From Cordylochernes scorpioides (lineage: Eukaryota > Arthropoda > Arachnida > Pseudoscorpiones > Chernetidae), in contig CP092874.1 in NCBI GenBank assembly GCA_030710605.1, forward strand, positions 43,954,965 through 44,018,964: a DNA stretch of 64,000 nucleotides, written 5' to 3'. A program made the position numbers and the translations under genes. The notes beneath the pieces are model-generated. The model was not told the DNA's origin. It saw only the letters and a program-made list of their open reading frames with translations, and made no database searches. Positions within the stretch are counted from its first letter, which is position 1. Each line of letters starts with the position of its first letter. Shown in pieces: positions 51,830-63,540 of the stretch.

Positions 51830-54800
51830 ACACGGTGCCTGTCAGTCAAAATTTATCCCTATCAGTTCCATGCCTTTTTCGTTGAAACATGTCCAATTCT
51901 ATATGGGTTTGCTACTAACTAATTTAAACTAACATGATCAAGCTCTAAACTAATAAATAAAATAGTATTTTATCAATGTACTACCATAGTATGTCTGGTA
52001 GGGAGTCCTTTATAAAGACTGACTGGGCTGGGTTGGTTCTCCAGGATGAACACATCATCCAACTCATCATGGTTCATAGCCAGTGTATGAGTAAATACGA
52101 CATTCAGCACAATGCCCGAAATGCCAAAGACCTCACGTCCAGCACAAAGCCCGTGGCGTGATTAACTGGCCTATTCTGCACTTATTGATACCCTCGCCGA
52201 AGAGTCCTCGTGTCAGTCGTCTGAAGACACTACGAAACCTCGCGCGTCCCTATTAATGGTATCAGACCCAACAAATGGGTCAGTGCATAGAACCGATCAA
52301 GTCCCCGACTTGCAAAACCCACCCTAACTTTTACCACTAACGTTATCCGTATGGAAGGAAGCATACCCATAGCGCATACTGGGGTTTGAAACCAGATACC
52401 ACCCAGTTATCAAACCCTACATTGATTTAATTGAATTGTATGTAGCTATCTGGTGCGCCAGTGAAAACCCGCTATGTCCACCAAAGTCTCACACATATCA
52501 AAGGCTAAAATTAAAAAAAAAAACTCATATTCCCGAATGAAGCCTAACAAAAAGGAGCGACTATTTTCTAATTTGAGAATTGCATTGTCCTGAGAGGCTT
52601 ATAGCCCTAACAAATTTGAAATAAAAAATAAAATCGATCCTATTAAAATTCCCTAACATTATTCTAAATGTATCTTTGGATTAACAGTATGTTAGACTTT
52701 AACTTTGTGGTCTCATTCATTGATCATTACATTCACTCATTCCATTCACGATCGCATTCAAACTAAAGTTAGACTATCATAAAAACCAAAATACTATAAT
52801 AATATCATTATAAAAATCACTATAATATTAAACAACCTTTAGGACTTTATTATCAAAGAAATATTGAAATACTACATGGGAACTAAATGCCCTTTGTTAA
52901 AAACTATCCTATGCCTCATACAATCTCTGAACAAACTCTAATCAATGACTGATATCAGTCTCAACTGTAAGCTAACCTAACCTTAAAAGAATTGTAAATA
53001 TCAAAGTCTCTAAATTGTCTTTGCCTCAACACCTAGTACCACTGCAAATATAATTTAATAGGACAATTTACTAATTAGAGCGACAAAGAATAGGACATTC
53101 AACTCATGAAGGCCACAGACAATTGGAAACGCTTCCTCTACTGATAAGATCCTATTGACCGACCATCCCTCCTCAAACACGCTCCAGTCACAGCAACCAC
53201 CCTACACCACCAGTGCAACAACTTCATCCTACTTGCTGACTGTAGGTAACACGCAATAGTCCTAGAATATGGAATTATAGGGCGTCTATATATATACCCA
53301 ACCGATATCTGTACTAATGTGGAAACCTACACTCTGCTACACCACTGCTCTCAATTACCTGGCTTCTGATTGTCTATGTCTACTTAATCTCAATTCAAGG
53401 GATTATTGAGCGTCATACGATGGCTCGTATACCCAACCTTGGACGTCACTAAGAACACAAACAGCTCGCCGCCAAACATTACTCCGACCTCGGCAGTACA
53501 TCTTTCTCTGGAGTTGTTGTGTGGCTCTGGAGTAAACTTGATGTCGCCCAGCTATACCTATACAACTATTTAGCTGCTTGCGCCACCGATCCTACTGTAA
53601 AGTATGCACCATACTGAAGTACTAAGTCGTTGTTCATAACTGGAAAGTTACCACTTAATGACCACTCAAGAGTGTCTGGTTCTCCAGTCGCTTCTTGATC
53701 AAATAATATCATATTCTAATTATATCTAATCTTAATAAAACAAAAATTTTGCCCTAAACTTGAATATTTGTGCCAAATGGGTTACACCTAATTGCTAATA
53801 TTAAACAAGACTGACTGTCTACACTTACAATATGCATTGACATGAGAAAATTTTAAATTTTAACATAAAAGTTCAAAATTCAAAGTTTCGTAAAAAAAAA
53901 ATTATATAAAAGATAAATTCTGCTTAATGTTCACATTTAATACATAATAAAATTTTACGAAATGACTGTTTCTCATACAGCTTTCTATATATACGCTTTC
54001 TTAATGTTCACATTAGTGACTATGGCCATCGCCAGTTATGATAAAACACTATATATAAACATAAAGATTAATTTACCTAGAGTGCCTATCTATGGGAAGG
54101 GTTTTTTTACACGCATTTTATTTTACATATATCAGGGTCTACTATATTGTTCTTTTCTTTAGTCCAGCCTGAACTCTTCAACTTATAAAATAAAAAAGTC
54201 ATTGTATTAGACAGTTCTATTCGTTCTGCTATGGATTCTATTTGTTCACTACGCGGTGGTTCGTAAAAAAAAAAAGGAAATACTATCGATTGCAGGCTAA
54301 TTTCTCTTACACCTTCGATGATATTATGTATATTGACTTGACCTGGTTTGACACAGCACGCTTTCCCATTGAAGTCTCACTAAAATACGGAATTGAATGT
54401 TCAAAATATATATATCGTTATGGTACTAAACATTTATCTCGTTACAACATGGCTGTCGCAGTGGTTTCTCGTGGTATGACAGAGGTGAACCGAGCCTAGA
54501 CACATCTGAGAAGGTGCAGGTTGGCACAACTATATCTCGCGTAGATTAACTTGGCATGCCGGTTAGTCAATCTTGGAAAATCTGAGCGAATTAGGTGCAT
54601 CAGCCTAGCAGATGGATATTATATAGAATACATCTCTGTATTCTACCATTGATGCATATATTTCAATATTCTCTTCACATCCCACCACAATGACCCGCTC
54701 TTCAATTGGTTCACGTCACGTGGTCTTACGCTCGGTGGCGTCCATCGGGATATTATGTTTTATGTCGTCCTTCACTCACGTCCACCTTCGTAAGTATCTT

Positions 54801-55584
54801 TAAATCCTATTAAATAATATACAATTTTACAGACAAAATTGCATGCTCCGACATCCATTGTATAGGACTACGCAAGATATTTTCCTTGACCTTCAAGGTC
54901 CACTCTTGACCTCCCTGAAATGTAATCTTTGCTACAGAACACCGTGTCCGATGCCACGTTTCATAAGACTATGAAAGCCGATGTTGAAACGAGTTTTTAT
55001 ATCTGCTGTGATGCTATAAGTCTTTCCTTTGTTACTGGCCTCTGCTGCCAAACAACCTGGAAGGTAGTGGAATAGATAAGGGTTTCTGGAAGGGCTATCA
55101 AAACCAGTCAAGTGCAAACATACACGAGGTGCAATACTCTCTATCTCTGTTTATCTAAGGTTATCTATAACCATATATCTGGTAAACTGCTAAGTTCGTA
55201 TATTGCGTTTAATTCTGAAATAATGCTATTAACTTCCAAAGGATGCAGGATATATAAAAAAATGATTTCGTTCTTTGGCTGGAGTTAAAGAAAAAAAAAC
55301 AAATTTCACTAATTTCATTTAAAAAAACAGGAAAACCTTCCCCATCAAATTCTGTAATATGGATTATCATACCATAAAATCGCTATTAGATTGAATACGA
55401 TAATAACTAAATAATAAAATATAAATACACCTATAAATGGGAGAGATAAAATTATATGCAGTAACTATTTGTAATGTGCGTGACACATGCAAAAATAATA
55501 TAATCAAAGGTGACAGGAGAAAAAAAAAGGCTAATAATCTATACAAAGAAGGTTTTTTGTCAATAAACGCTATACTGTTGTCAC
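51830..55584. other. non-coding interior of the 9.1-kb element
   Basis: Mixed AT-rich and moderately GC-rich sequence. Frames such as 53962-54162 and 54242-54499 are open but have no known domain. I see no Gag or Pol remnant. Confidence 0.45.
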
Positions 55585-56755
55585 GCATTTCCCTCCACGA
55601 AGAGTTACAAATGAGAATATACAATTCTACAGAATCACAGATTACTATCTGCACAAGGTAGTATGTCTATGCAAAATAAAATTACAAGACCAGTTTAAGG
55701 TCATCTACGATATAAAAATAAAAAATATTGTAAAAACACGTCTTATCTAAAACTGTATCATTGAACAAACATATTTCTTGCATAAACTAAAGTAACTTAA
55801 AATATTTAAAATGATGCGTAAAAAAAATTAATCACTATACATAACTTTAATCTAAAATGGCAATAAGACATTTATTTTAGACAAGGATTTGCGCTTCGAT
55901 AAACTAACCATACTGGAATCCAACAAAGTATCTTGTCATAATGACATTAACAGATGTTTTAAAACATATTATGACATATTATACTATTGGAATATTATAC
56001 TAAATCAAAAAATAAATAGTTAAATAAAGGAAATGGGTGAAATATGTGGTAGGCATAGAGCCAGACTATGGTCTAAAGGCCGTAGCTTCGCGTAAAACGT
56101 ACCTTTCTATCAATAGTTACTATATCTTAAGCCTTTTTCCCTCCACGAGGACTTACAAATAAGAATATAACATTCTACAAGATCATAAAATACTGCTTTG
56201 CGCACTCGCTACTATGCTTGTCAATAAAAGAAAAATTACAATATCAGTTTAAGATTACCATGCATTAAAAAAATAAAATTACAAGACCAGTTTAAGAGAT
56301 CATCTACACTGTTAAAATAAAAAAATGTATACTCTAGTCGTTTATTGGAACACGTTTTATCTAAAACTGTATAATTGAATAAACGTCTTGTTTGCATAAA
56401 CTAAAGTAACTTAAAAAAAAACTAAAGTAAATTAAAATAAATAATGGAGAAAATAAATTATTATACATAACTGTAATCTAAATGGTAATAAAATATTTTA
56501 CACAAGAGAATTGCGTTGCGATATACTTTTACCATAAAATTGGCCATACTGGCATCCATAAAAATATCTTGTCATAATGACTTGTACAAAAATTGTTTTT
56601 AAATTATATTTGGCATATTATACTATTAGAATATTATATTAAATTAAAAATGAATAGATAAATAAAAGAAATGGAAGGAATATATGGCAGGCATAGAGCC
56701 AGGCCATGGCCTAAAAGCCAAGGCATTTGCAAAACGTACCTTTCACACCAAGCGC
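55585..56755. repeat. two-unit direct repeat of about 530-610 bp
   Basis: Copies at about 55585-56113 and 56146-56755 share ccctccacga, aaattacaagaccagttta, tatcttgtcataatgac and aggcatagagccag. Similarity is about 80 percent by eye with several indels. Confidence 0.8.
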
Positions 56756-56852
56756 TCGGTCTAGACTGTACATTGTTAAAGGTTTCCTTGTAGGCGGGAA
56801 AGCGGTTCTCTTGAAACCCTTAGGGTCTCGCTGACTTGTCAATCAAACTTGC

Positions 56853-56869
56853 GGGGGGGGGGGGGGGGG
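56853..56869. repeat. 17-G homopolymer
   Basis: A run of 17 G in strongly AT-rich surroundings; a second run of 12 G is at 16551-16562. Confidence 0.95.
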
Positions 56870-57128
56870 AAGTCTAGAATTTGACATTGATTGATATCTT
56901 TATTTGCTTTCCCATGGTTGTTTATTTCAGATTCTTAGCGTTTTCCCGCTGAAAAATTTTCCTTGTAATTTTCTATCTACCAGCTAATATAACGGAATTT
57001 TTAAGATTGTTAACTAATAAACACAAAATAAAAAAAATTGAGATCTCAAATACTCTAAACTGGTGTACCTTGCTAAAAAAAGGAAATACTGGTGTTGACA
57101 ATATATGATTTAAAAAATTGATTACAAA

Positions 57129-57480
57129 ATGATGCAGTGTTTTCAATTATGGTCCTTTTTTAAAAGTATGGGTAATACTAGATTTAGAATTCTATGTTCT
57201 ATGTTCAACCCTACTTCTATAACGTTCAATTTTTTTTTACTGGACATGGTGACTTCAACACATATTTGTTTAGAATTGGCAAAATTGGTTCACCTGCATG
57301 CACTCGTGGAAACGAACAACAAACCCCTGAACACCTTCTGATAAAATGTCCATTAACTTCTGATCCAAGGGAAGAAAACCAACTTTATCTGACCAATACA
57401 AAATAAGCTGCTTGCAATAAAGACCAATACATTAAGTTTAATAGATTCTGCAGGATGTATATTTTGAGGCGAAAGTGTTG
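57129..57480 (+). pseudogene. R1-like LINE C-terminal fragment Rc
   Basis: The plus strand reads FFTGHGDFNTYLFRIGKIGS, then CTRGNEQQTPEHLLIKCPLT, the zinc-type motif at the end of R1-like ORF2, then QYIKFNRFCRMYIL. It sits inside the 9.1-kb LTR element, opposite to it, so either a nested insertion or captured sequence. Truncated at both ends. Confidence 0.72.
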
Positions 57481-58258
57481 ACTGTACATATTTCAAGCTA
57501 CTACTTATAATTGCTATATGTAAAATTTGACATCGAACTTTTAATTTTAATGATTTCCAATGTTCAATTGTATTAATTGTATATAATTTAAAAATATAAT
57601 ATAATGTTACACAATAGGCTATAACGACGTTCATATGGATTTGTTCAAAATTTACTTATGTTTTATTGTAAATTTCACAATTTTACATTTATGCTTATTT
57701 GCGCTCTGTGTTTTTAGTTTTAAAAAAAAGTGTAGTTTAACATTTGCTTTTTATATATTTTTGTTATTTTTATGCGAAAATCTTTTACACATAGTACAAA
57801 TAGTTTTAAATATAAAATTGGCGTTACTGTTAATTTTCAGAATGTTCATAATACCTTAATAAAGATTGGCGTTCATCCAACTAAAATATTGGAAAATAAT
57901 GATATTTTGATCTAAAATATGCCTTTTTAATTAAACAATATATGCCTAATTTTATTCAAGAAACAAATAATAAACAAAATAATATCTAATAAAACTAAAT
58001 GTAAGTAGAAAACTACGGCCTTAAGAAATTATTCCCACAAATGTACCAAATCTTACCTCAAAAAATGGCGGGATCCGTTTCTCCACGTGGTTGGCCGCCT
58101 CGTGGTCTTTACCATTCTTGACTGGATTTTCCGTAGCCTCCAACTAGCACACATTATCTATTAGTTTATGCTTTAGACAGGATTTTACAAGTTACATGTT
58201 TTAAACAGCAGGGTGTTATTTTACCGTGAACTTTTCGTGGCCTTATTTGGAATTGGTC

Positions 58259-58276
58259 GCCCCACGTTGGGCGCCA
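58259..58276 (-). other. primer-binding site of the 9.1-kb element
   Basis: tggcgcccaacgtggggc on the minus strand, one base inside the 5' LTR, a common arthropod LTR-element primer site. Confidence 0.75.
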
Positions 58277-58277
58277 T

Positions 58278-59087
58278 TGATGAGCCGATTTCTGACGCTT
58301 TCGTCCCGAAATCCATGAGGCTCTTTCATTCTCAGGGAGTTCACGAAATATTACATCCTGCTATGTAAAAAGGCATAAATTGCATGTATCCTGCGCGCAC
58401 TGGGGTTAAAAAAAAAGAAGGACAGGACAACTAAAAATTTTTGATTAAGACTACGATATATTTATTTATTTCTTAGAACAGTCACACAAAGATAAGAATA
58501 AAATAAATGAAACGGGCAATGAGGATGGAATGGGAAAATTTACAAGAATATACCTATTGAAATAATCATTATTGAAAGATACTTAACTTAGTGCTTCAGC
58601 TGGATGGCTAGGAGATTCCTTCCACTAAAATCTTGTAGAACTACATTTTTGGTTGATTTTTCACGAGCTTTTCTATCCTATCCCAGCTCTAACACTGGCC
58701 GTCACTAACTTTTTTCTCCCAGGGTGACCAAAAAAAAAATTAAAAAATTAATAATAAATCTTTATCTGGTCACCCTCTGTGATAAAAAAAAAGAAATTTT
58801 TGAAAAAAATAAAAATTAAAAATTATAATAAAAATTATCATTCGAAATATTATTTTAAAACATAAAAAAAACCCAAATAGCTGCTTATTTAAAAGAAAAA
58901 GGAAATTTATTATAATTTATATACAAAAATTAGAAATAAAAAAGGAGGTGAAGAGATGGGCTGGTTTTACAATGAAGAATGCTCGAAGTCCTTTTCTTTC
59001 TTGTCGAGGCAGCTTCTTCATTGTCCACCAGCTTTCCATTTGATACTATGAGTGAACTTTGTGGAGGCCCCAGGAGTGGCCTCTACA
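58278..59087 (-). repeat. 5' LTR of the 9.1-kb element
   Basis: 810 bp, TGATGAGCCG on the plus strand at the inner edge and CTCTACA at the outer edge, followed by ttag. Confidence 0.92.
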
Positions 59088-60060
59088 TTAGCATCCAAAA
59101 AAGGCTTACACTTTATAAATCTATAATAAGACCAACGTTAACTTACGAAACAGAAATATGGTTTGAATTTATTAGCAATAAATATACTACAAACTGAACT
59201 CAATGCAATATCAAATTCTGCTATTGTGTACCCAAACATATTTAAAAAAAAAACAGTTATAACTGTGTTCACACCTTAGCCAATATTCCTTTGATCACTG
59301 ATTATATGGAACCTAGAATTATAGGTTATGAGTTGAATAATCTATCAACAGTAGATAAACAATTTTATGATTTGTATATTCCAGGTATACTCAAAGATTT
59401 CATTATATCAAGGATTAATTTACTGAAAAATAATACTAATCAAACATTTCAAAGTTTCTTTCCTTATGAAATTCGAAATATTTTCGACCAAACTATTATA
59501 ATTCACAATTTATCACAGATCATGGAAATTTCAGGTTTTTTCTTAAGAAAATTCAGGCTGTGCAAGATTCGACATGTTTCAGTGGATTGGGGGAACAAAC
59601 TTCAATACATCTCTTGCTAGAGTGCCCTGTCTTTCAAGATTACAGAGTCAACAACGATTTAATAGCTTTAGGCCCTAGTGATTTAATTTCAAGTAAGGAC
59701 ACATATATAAAATTTAATTTCCTTTGTAAATATATTTTGGATTTCATTAAGAAAAATGGTCTTTGATGTAAACCATCTCAAGGAAATATTGGACATATTT
59801 TATGGTTGTAAACAATATATTGTAGTGTATGCGTGTATATGTGTGTATATATGTATATATTTTGAATTTAATGATGTAACTGCAAATAAGGTTCAAAGTA
59901 TATCTCTATATGTAAATAATATTTTTGAATCTTTCTAAGTCGCTTTCTGTGTATCTTTCCATGTTGAATATTTTCATTGTTATATTTGTATGTACATTTA
60001 GCGCAAGTGTCCCTAGGGGGACATAGCGTTTTGAATTGAAATAAATAAATGTTTGAACCA
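59088..60060 (+). pseudogene. R1-like LINE Rb, ORF2 C-terminus and 3' UTR
   Basis: Together with 49966-49995 it reads KYWGLSIQKRLTLYKSIIRP and TLTYETEIWFEF, close to LINE Ra. Further on, after frameshifts, CFSGLGEQTSIHLLLECPVF at about 59571-59630 is the zinc-type C-terminal motif, then SKDTYIKFNFLCKYIL to a stop near 59766. The 3' UTR has ccctagggggacatagcg and gaaataaataaatg, a likely end with poly(A) signal near 60060. It was split by the 9.1-kb element. Confidence 0.8.
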
Positions 60061-60238
60061 AATCATCATACTCATAAACACAACGCATATATTATAATTC
60101 AATAATTAGCCAATTAAATAAGAAATGATAAATTTGAATAAGGTATTTTTATGATTATAATAAGCATTTATATATGTTAAATATATTTCTCGGTTTTCTT
60201 ATATTTAAGTTCTCACGATTTTTTTTGTGATAATATCA
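60061..60238. other. no feature seen
   Basis: AT-rich sequence between LINE Rb and copia C3. Confidence 0.4.
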
Positions 60239-60755
60239 TGTAAGGAGATTGATTGTACTGTAAATAAAGCCATTATCTCTATACAATTTTCTACTTGAAT
60301 CTCTTTAGTCACTTGCAATTTCTGGTTATATTATACATGTTGAAAATTCAATTAAATCTTTTATAGATTAAATTAACCTAGTTTTCCAGAGCATAGAAAG
60401 TTCTTTCATACTACCAATATTCATTAGAAAAAAAAAATATATAAATGTATATTACTTCTATAAGTTACAAGATTTTGCGGAGAATCTCCTTTATCAAGCA
60501 ATGTTATAAGGACGAATAATCATATGAGATATTTTAAGAGTCAAATGCTATATATATGTGTTGTGTTTTAACTTTAAAAGCACACAAAAATATAATAAAC
60601 TTGAATTTGTTTATTCAAGTCTCAAAAATCAAAGCTTTACATATAGAACAAATAATAATGAAAAAGAAGAAAAAACATTTTAGGAAAAGGCAAAAACAAA
60701 ACAAAAGTACTGGTCAAAAAGAAACATTTAAAATCGCAGATTAATATCTTCAACA
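60239..60755 (-). repeat. C3 3' LTR
   Basis: 517 bp on the minus strand from TGTTGAAGATATTAATC (at 60755) to ctccttaCA (60239). A purine tract taaggggaag precedes it. The second LTR lies outside, so the outer edge rests on the TG...CA signature. Confidence 0.68.
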
Positions 60756-60773
60756 CTTCCCCTTAATCAGATT

Positions 60774-61004
60774 TCAAATGTCCCTCATACCCAGTAGATA
60801 TCTCAGCATTTGGAAACGCGGCTTAGGGAGCCCTTTGGTCATAATGTCAGCAACTTGATCTTTGTTTTGGCTAAGCCAAGAAATAGCACCAAGAGCCAGT
60901 TTACACACAACTCCACTGGTAGATCTTCTAGTTTCTGGGTCTCCAGCAAAATCTGCATCACTGAATGATTCCAAAACTCCTACTTTATGAACCTTTTGGT
61001 ACAT
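60774..61004 (-). pseudogene. C3 RNase H with internal deletion
   Basis: Reads LESFSDADFAGDPETRRSTS, GAISWLSQ and then directly NKDQVADIMTKGLPKPRFQM. Copia RNase H normally has about 110 residues between these two blocks, including the catalytic Glu and second Asp (compare C1). The junction is in frame, so a clean deletion removed the catalytic core. Confidence 0.85.
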
Positions 61005-61024
61005 AATTCCATATTCAGTTGTTC

Positions 61025-61771
61025 CTACAAGATATTTGAAGATTCGTTTAACTGCTTCCCAGTCATATATTTTGTTGGTGCTGCAAGTTTTTGAGAAACT
61101 TTATTCAGTGCAAAAGTGATATCGGGTCTTGTTAAGCAGCTCAGATGCAACAGACTACCAATCGCTTCACGAAAGGAAACATTTTCTAGAATCTCTGCTT
61201 CCCCAGGAACATTAGAATTATCAGTTGGTGTTCCCACTTTATTCGCTTGAGACATATTGAATTTCTCAAGAATTCTTTTTATATATGCTTTTTGATTTAT
61301 AAAGATTGACCCATCCGGTTGCCGCTCTATCTCAATATTTAAAAAGTAATTTAATGGTTCACTTGTGATCTTAAATGAAAACATTAGTTCATCAAGAAAT
61401 TCTTTGATTTTCTGTTCATTTGTACCAGCAATGATTCCATCATCAACATATATGGCAATAATGAGTAGTTGATCATTTGTTTTTCTGAAGAATAAAAAGG
61501 GGTCAGCTATACTTTCCTTCAGACAACTTTCTTTAATGAAGTTGACTATTTTCTGATTCCAGCATCTTGGTGACTGTTTAAGTCCATAGAGACTTTTCTT
61601 CAATTTCCATACAAGATCTGTTTCATTGTTGAATCCTTCAGGTCGTTTGATATAAATTTGATCTTGTAAGTCTCCATATAGAAAGGCTGTCTTTATGTCA
61701 AACTGTACCAATTTTAAGTCTTCATTAGCAGCAATTGCTAAAAGAGTTCTTATGGTGTCATGTCTTGCCAC
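61025..61771 (-). CDS. C3 reverse transcriptase
   Basis: A 248-residue open frame: LVQFDIKTAFLYGDLQDQIY with the first Asp, WKLKKSLYGLKQSPRCW, AIYVDDGIIAGTNE with the YVDD box (about residue 110), and FREAIGSLLHLSCLTRPDIT. Catalytic residues intact. The Met at 61771 is internal to Pol. The preceding segment is in another frame, across a premature stop near 61783. Confidence 0.92.
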   Translation of the reverse strand: MARHDTIRTLLAIAANEDLKLVQFDIKTAFLYGDLQDQIYIKRPEGFNNETDLVWKLKKSLYGLKQSPRCWNQKIVNFIKESCLKESIADPFLFFRKTNDQLLIIAIYVDDGIIAGTNEQKIKEFLDELMFSFKITSEPLNYFLNIEIERQPDGSIFINQKAYIKRILEKFNMSQANKVGTPTDNSNVPGEAEILENVSFREAIGSLLHLSCLTRPDITFALNKVSQKLAAPTKYMTGKQLNESSNIL

Positions 61772-61783
61772 AGGACTAAATGT

Positions 61784-62011
61784 TTATTCATAATCTATAC
61801 CCTTCTTTTGTACAAACCCTTTTGCCACCAGTCTTGCCTTATATCTTGTAATCTCTCCTTTAGAATTCAATTTGATCTTTAATACCCATTTACAGTCAAC
61901 CGGTTTTTGGCCAGGAGATAATGTTGTACATTCGTATACATCATTTTCCGTTAAAGAACTCATTTCTTCATTAATTGCTTCTTTCCAAAACCGTGCATTT
62001 GGAGAATCCAT
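61784..62011 (-). pseudogene. C3 RT N-terminal segment
   Basis: Reads ARFWKEAINEEMSSLTENDV, CKWVLKIKLNSKGEITRYKA and RLVAKGFVQKKGIDYE, the entry of copia RT. It ends at a stop where GIDYExTFSPV would continue. Confidence 0.88.
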
Positions 62012-62268
62012 TGCTTCTTTGTATGCCTTGGGTTCAAGACCTCCTGCAATATTTATTTTAGCATCAATATACCTTTGAGGTTTTGATATATTTGATAGAT
62101 CTCTTAGATTGTATAGTCTGATGTTTGAACAATGATTTCAATTTTCTCAATATCTTGAGTATCATTTTGTTCATCAATCTGATTACTTGAAAGAGAGTTC
62201 CTTATTTCTCTTTTCAATATCAAGGCTAAATGTTGGTTTAGTTTCCTTGAATATTACATCCCTACTTG
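62012..62268 (-). pseudogene. C3 integrase-RT linker
   Basis: Decayed low-complexity linker with acidic and asparagine-rich pieces; frameshifts prevent a continuous reading. Confidence 0.45.
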
Positions 62269-63000
62269 TTACAACTTTGAGTTCGACATCCAGATTCGAT
62301 ACCCATCCTTGTTACTGCAATAACCAACTAAAATACATTTTTCGCTTTTGGCAACTAACTTTCTTCTCTTTTCATCAGGCACATGAACAAAACATTCAGT
62401 TCCGAATATTCGAAGATGATCAACTGCTGGTTTTTTTATCAAACCATAGTTCATAATGTGTCTTTCCCTCAATTTGTGTTGGTCCTGTTCTATTCAAAAC
62501 ATATGTAGCAGTGTTAACTGCCTCTGCCCAAAGCTTTAGGCTCATATTTTTGGCATATATCATTGAACGAGCTGCTTCTATTAAAGTCCTGTTTTCTCTT
62601 TCCGCTGAACCATTCTGTTGTGGAGTATATGGCCTTGTGATCCTATGATTAATACCATACTTGTTTGTAATTTTTAGGGTTTCTTTATTTACAAACACTT
62701 TTCCTCCATCTGTGAAAATTTCTTTCATTATATGTTCAGTAGTCTTTGCTTCCAAGAGAAATTGTTCTAGCTTTTCAATGACTTGCGACTTTTCTTTTAG
62801 GAAATACACTGATCGTATTTTGTAAAATCATCTTTGGAACACACAAAGTATCTCATCCCTCCTTTCGAAACCTCCTGCATAGGGCCACATACATCTACAT
62901 GAATTAAGTTTCCAGGTTGGGTAGAAGGATATTGTTCTCTTGATCCAAAACTCAGTCTATGTTGTTTGCCATAAATGCATGCCTCGCAAGGTTCATTGCC
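62269..63000 (-). pseudogene. C3 integrase
   Basis: From high to low coordinate: LIHVDVCGPMQEVSKGGMRY (first Asp, about 62910), IMKEIFTDGGKVFVNKETLK (second Asp), RPYTPQQNGSAERENRTLIE (Glu), LWAEAVNTATYVLNRTGP and DHLRIFGTECFVHVPDEKRR. Frame changes near 62800 and 62440. The triad is present across frames. Confidence 0.86.
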
Positions 63001-63540
63001 CATAACTGCATCTATTCCTTGTTCTTTAAGCCATTTTTGAACATGCCTTTCATTTTGATGTCCAAATCTTTCATGCCATAGTTGTAGCATATTGACATTT
63101 TTGGTTTTGGCTAAATTGACTTCTGCAGCATTTTCAGGTTTGAAACTTGTTATTAACATACCATACAAGCCTCCTGGTAGTCTTTTTCCTTCTACAATAA
63201 CTTCTCCAGTTGTTGTCGTAAAAAGTTTACAACCTTTTTTATCCATTTTCATGTCAAACCCTTTATCCAATGTGCACTGTAATGACATCACATTACGACT
63301 GAAATTGGAAACATACCATACATCAGTTAGGTAGTGAGTTTGCCATTTACCTTTTACACAAGTTTCAATTGTTATAGTTCCACTTCCATAAGCTATCAAT
63401 TTTTCATTACTTCCAACCTTAACAGTCTGTTGGGTAGGAAAATCCTTATAAGAAGTATACAAACTTGCATTTCTTGTAATGTGGTTAGTAGCTACTGAGT
63501 CACCAATCCAAATGTCTTCATCTTGTTCATTGAATCTTTC
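62797..63540 (-). pseudogene. C3 protease and GAG-pre-integrase region
   Basis: Near 63520 the minus strand reads DIWIGDSVATNHITRN; the copia protease site is D-S-G-A, and here Gly is Val. Then KVGSNEKLIAYGSGTITIET, a LTDVWYVSNFSRNVMSL block and the zinc region LWHERFGHQNERHV with CEACIYGKQHRLSF. The open frame runs from 63462 to 62797. Confidence 0.87.

Larger units (their letters stand above)
49996..59087 (-). mobile_element. 9.1-kb LTR element without recognisable genes (LARD-like)
   Basis: LTRs of 798 and 810 bp, TG...CA, nearly identical, flanked by ttag (49992-49995 and 59088-59091). The minus-strand orientation is set by the primer-binding site tggcgcccaacgtggggc next to the right LTR (58276-58259). 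The 7.5-kb interior has no frame above about 100 codons and no Gag or Pol motif. It holds tandem repeats and a LINE fragment. Such large retrotransposon derivatives must use proteins of another element. Confidence 0.85.

Noticed and set aside
53962..54499. Candidate genes inside the 9.1-kb LTR element
   Set aside because: Short frames with biased composition and no family match; kept as non-coding.
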